DNA of 64,000 nucleotides from Paenibacillus sp. Root52 (GTDB lineage: Bacteria; Bacillota; Bacilli; Paenibacillales; Paenibacillaceae). Position numbers and translations under genes: made by a program. Shown here piece after piece: positions 61,286-64,000 of this stretch; position 1 is the stretch's first letter; each line of letters begins with the position of its first letter. The stretch lies in assembly GCF_001426865.1 (NCBI RefSeq), contig NZ_LMFO01000023.1, positions 248,001 through 312,000 on the forward strand. Reading direction: 5' to 3'. Below the pieces are notes generated by a model. That model saw only the letters and a list, made by a program, of their open reading frames with translations, made no database searches and was not told the DNA's origin.

Positions 61286-62134
61286 CTAACTCGTTGCAAT
61301 ACTCGCAACCATACCTTCTCCCACATTGTAATACAACGCACTCCCATCAATATATAAGCAATCCCATTCTCTGTATACAGGTTGGTCGAACATCATCACG
61401 ATTTTCTTCATGGTATGATTGATCGCTTGAACTCGAATGACCTGACGATTCGGCACTGTTCGCTGTTTCTTCGCTTCATTAAACCAAGCCCTGCATTCTT
61501 CTTCCGTCAAATCTTCTGCGTACATCCCAATCTGGTTCTCCAATAGTGTCGCGAGCGAATGCGTATCATGCCATTCTGGTGAATATGATCTTGAACCATT
61601 AATTCTCCATATATCAAAGACAGTTCTGGTAATGCCATATATCTAATAAACATCATCGAATCCCAATATGAACCAACATCTGCGTGTTGCGTAAAACACA
61701 ATATAGAAGCAGGATAATGTTGCCTCCATTGAAGCTTTGGACCAACCTGGATTTCCTAACTTAAAGACAACCCATTGATCCAATTCAACTCTCAGATCTG
61801 AGAGCAGCGCCTGTGCTAATTCCCTTGCCTCAATCTCATCAGCGACAATACGCTCTGTACACGTGCCTTGGAGAAACATACTGATTAGCGAGCCTTCCAA
61901 CTCATAGCGATTTAACACCGTTGCTTGATCCAACACATCCTCGTTAACTGGCAAAAAATCAGCATACTCTTCAATGAATTCTTCACTAGAAAGAAGATAT
62001 TTCAACAAGTCCGTTTTCTCAGTATGTAATGCAAAATCCATGGGCTTGGTATGTCTAAACAACGAAAAGTAAAACTGACTTGTATCTGTGTATTTCTGTT
62101 TCAATACATCTATGGTTTGATATGAAATCTTCAT
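61286..62134 (-). pseudogene. Hypothetical protein interrupted by an in-frame amber codon
   Basis: From ATG 62134, behind GAGGTGAT, the frame runs 163 codons to TAG at 61643-61645 and continues in the same frame without other stop to 61286, 283 codons in all including both the amber and the final stop. The downstream part (IYGITRTVFDIWRINGSR, HSLATLLENQIGMYAEDL, LTEEECRAWFNEAKKQR) is as protein-like as the first part, so a single base change to TAG is likely. The protein is soluble and acidic; I know no family. Restart at the ATG at 61543 might yield the last 85 residues. Confidence 0.7.
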
Positions 62135-62239
62135 CTAAACCTTATCACCTCATTCTAAGTAACCTAGATAATCCCTTCTCTTACGAGTTCGCTTTTTTGA
62201 TATGACCATAGATGTTCATCATCATTTCACCGTCTCATT

Positions 62240-62680
62240 CTATTCCCAATCTTCTATATCGCGATGCCTACCCAAACCTACAGTATCAAACTCATCTTTG
62301 CCCTGTAATTTGCATACTCCCAAAATTTCAAGTGATCGGTTGATTGCAGACTGACTTAACGTTTCCTCGAAAATAACCTGACTGGAGTCCCATACCATTG
62401 CATTCTGTGAGCCGGTTCCTCCGAAATATTCTGCTTCAATATAAGCAACCAAGCCGAACTTAGAGATTTCTATACAATAGGAACTAATGGTATCAGTCAA
62501 ATACTCATAGTTAGGCATGGTTGTACCTTGATTCATATTTATCTCATCATATAGCTCATCTGTTAGGGGGATAACGATTAATTCATTGTAGAACGGGATA
62601 ATCTTAGTGCTCGTATACTTCTCCTTTAATCGTTTCATAGCATCAAATGATGTGACTATTCCTCTAAAGTCGTATCCCAC
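62240..62680 (-). CDS. Hypothetical protein, GTG start
   Basis: The 146-residue protein starts with GTG 62680 behind GGAAGG and begins MGYDFRGIVTSFDAMKRLKE. It has no membrane segment and ends in DTVGLGRHRDIEDWE. I recognise no family; the protein may belong with its neighbours to a group of small soluble proteins. Confidence 0.65.
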   Translation of the reverse strand: MGYDFRGIVTSFDAMKRLKEKYTSTKIIPFYNELIVIPLTDELYDEINMNQGTTMPNYEYLTDTISSYCIEISKFGLVAYIEAEYFGGTGSQNAMVWDSSQVIFEETLSQSAINRSLEILGVCKLQGKDEFDTVGLGRHRDIEDWE

Positions 62681-62742
62681 GGGTTCACCTTCCCTACTTT
62701 TTTATAATTATTACGCAAAGAAACAGCAACATTGAAACATGG

Positions 62743-62829
62743 CTAAACATCTGCTTGGATCAAGCGATACTCATAATCAAAATCTGCATGGATACGATGC
62801 CCACCGAATAGGTCTCCGTCCGAGAACTT
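62743..62829 (-). pseudogene. C-terminal remnant of a hypothetical gene
   Basis: A 28-codon frame reads KFSDGDLFGGHRIHADFDYE and ends at TAG 62743-62745; two TAG codons lie directly upstream of it. The DGDLFGGH motif resembles the C-terminal part of DUF2262/DUF6985-type proteins. With no start or ribosome binding site this looks like the remaining tail of a deleted gene. Confidence 0.5.
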
Positions 62830-62854
62830 CTACTAGAAAGAAAAGCATGGATCA

Positions 62855-63583
62855 TTAACAACTAGCGCGTAATCCGTACCTATACTTGGTGAAATCCAAC
62901 GTATGATTGATTTTGGATTGAAAGAACTCTTGATGCGCTTGCGTTATTTTAAAATATCCAAAAACAGGATGCTCTTCGGATAAACCAAATACATCACGGT
63001 ATTTCTGTATGGTCACATCTTGTATTTCCTCTTCACCAATAACGATCTCCACTTCCGCGTCTATTTCACTCCATTCTATCGATCTAGTTACATCTTTTTC
63101 CTCATAATAATAGGGTGAAGTACACTTTTCCACCGATAGATTTTTGCTTCTAGCAAATTCAATGGCCTGATATGAATCACGATAACTACCAATAAACATA
63201 TAATAGTCCCAACCAAAATGCACAAAAAAATGATCTTTGGCGTACAACTGACAATCCGCATAATTTCTGAGTATCATCTTGCAGATTGTGCGAATTTCAT
63301 CGGTGTTATATACCCCATCTTCTCGAATTACAATTTGACTAAATTCCTGTTCATATAACACAGAATGTTGATCTTCTTGTGAGATTGATCGATTCAATAC
63401 TTGAATAACCCGTAGATTCTGCTGTCCTGCTTCCTTTAAAAACGCCATGATTGTGTCTATGTATGCATCTTCAACAAGAAGATATTGTTCCAATGTGAAT
63501 ACATTACCTTGAATTACTTTTCCAATCTCGGATGGGCATGTCCATCCATCTAGTACATTGTTGACTTGCCATTGATAATTCAT
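62855..63583 (-). CDS. Hypothetical protein
   Basis: The 242-residue soluble protein begins MNYQWQVNNVLDGWTCPSEI, contains a middle HFFVHFGWDYYMFIGSY segment, and ends RYGLRASC. AGGAG lies eight bases before the ATG. I do not recognise the family. It stands 110 bases from the remnant above. Confidence 0.7.
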   Translation of the reverse strand: MNYQWQVNNVLDGWTCPSEIGKVIQGNVFTLEQYLLVEDAYIDTIMAFLKEAGQQNLRVIQVLNRSISQEDQHSVLYEQEFSQIVIREDGVYNTDEIRTICKMILRNYADCQLYAKDHFFVHFGWDYYMFIGSYRDSYQAIEFARSKNLSVEKCTSPYYYEEKDVTRSIEWSEIDAEVEIVIGEEEIQDVTIQKYRDVFGLSEEHPVFGYFKITQAHQEFFQSKINHTLDFTKYRYGLRASC

Positions 63584-63664
63584 TTTTTCCTCTCCTGGTT
63601 ACAAATTGTTCTATCGCTCTTAGCTCAATAGAGCAACACTTTAATACACTCTCTACATGACTTC

Positions 63665-64000
63665 CTAAATATTAATCTCATCCCAGTTCAGAATGACGTA
63701 GCCAATTTGAATGACGATCAGAACCAGATAACTTATCCCTATAGCGAGGCTGAACTTTATACTTTTCTGGCTAATCTTATACTCTGCTGTACTGATCGTA
63801 CCGTGATGAAGTCGGGAATGAAGCCTGTTCTTTGTTTTCATGATCAAGTGCAACTCAATGATTCCGAATACTGCCCAGAGCAATGTAAACATCAATAATA
63901 CAGCATTTGAAACAGACAATAGAAAGAGTACGCCCTCGTCCGAAATTGTACTATATTTAAAACTCAAATTAACGATCAGGGTTAGAATAGAGAAAGCAAT
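63665..64000 (-). CDS. Partial membrane protein, runs off the right edge
   Basis: The frame is open from the right edge to the stop at 63665 and shows three membrane helices in the visible 111 residues: one at the edge (IAFSILTLIVNL), one at VLLMFTLLWAVFGII, and one at AIGISYLVLIVIQIGYVIL. A basic loop MKTKNRLHSRLHHG lies between the last two. The start lies beyond the window. I do not recognise it. Confidence 0.65.
   Translation of the reverse strand: MAFSILTLIVNLSFKYSTISDEGVLFLLSVSNAVLLMFTLLWAVFGIIELHLIMKTKNRLHSRLHHGTISTAEYKISQKSIKFSLAIGISYLVLIVIQIGYVILNWDEINI

Noticed and set aside
1..64000. tRNA, rRNA, CRISPR array, prophage or transposase genes
   Set aside because: I saw no cloverleaf-like or rRNA-like sequence, no regularly spaced direct repeats with unique spacers, and no integrase, transposase or phage structural gene.

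Overview
The window looks like chromosomal DNA of an endospore-forming, Paenibacillus-like Firmicute. The evidence is strong AGGAGG-type ribosome binding sites, frequent TTG and GTG starts, a Spo0M-type sporulation protein, a BceRSAB-type antibiotic-sensing module, LytTR regulation, a CcpA-type cre site and many short enzyme genes on one strand. I saw no rRNA, tRNA, CRISPR array, phage module or transposase. About nine in ten genes lie on the minus strand. The plus-strand genes are spo0M, a GT4 glycosyltransferase, an ECF sigma / anti-sigma pair, a SpoIIAA-like gene and a cation-efflux gene.

Layout. 0-12 kb: a partial gene, an RtcB-type RNA ligase, two acetyltransferases, a peptide-antibiotic sensing and export module (unknown membrane protein, response regulator, histidine kinase, then ABC ATPase and permease), a short-chain dehydrogenase, two methyltransferases, a DinB protein and Spo0M. 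12-19.3 kb: a mannosylglycerate-type operon in the order EIIA, EIIB, EIIC, GH38 mannosidase, PRD regulator, with a cre site in front. 19.5-30 kb: a TmrB-like kinase, GT4, secreted GH5 mannanase-like enzyme, DUF3298 protein, S66 peptidase, HAD phosphatase, sigma factor with a frameshifted anti-sigma gene, and a HExxH protein. 30-41.4 kb: a run of small-molecule enzymes (Nudix, HD, several GNATs, APH-like kinase, IMPase-like) mixed with small membrane, lipoprotein and hypothetical genes and a LytTR/DUF3021 pair. 41.4-46 kb: a peptidase remnant, then a second two-component system next to an ABC exporter. 46-54 kb: isochorismatase-like enzyme, AAA ATPase, GT2-GtrA fusion, NAGPA-like protein, radical SAM protein and an undecaprenyl-diphosphate synthase. 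54-64 kb: a SpoIIAA-like gene lacking a normal start, glyoxalase, APH, CDF efflux pump with a well-formed promoter and operator, a Ser/Cys-rich protein, GNATs, and a decaying group of hypothetical genes that runs off the right edge.

The most unusual item is a dispersed palindromic intergenic repeat of about 180 bp, present three times in the same orientation (14201-14431, 17144-17320, 29681-29860). It has terminal inverted repeats and strong internal pairing. Each copy lies at or close to the 3' end of a minus-strand gene, and two copies bracket the GH38 gene. A second, degenerate repeat family (two direct and two inverted units) fills the gap at 51051-51255. Several genes are visibly damaged: the anti-sigma factor (frameshift), a 282-residue hypothetical (in-frame amber stop), a proline iminopeptidase remnant (internal deletion), a short C-terminal remnant at 62.8 kb, and the SpoIIAA-like gene (no ATG/GTG/TTG start in frame).
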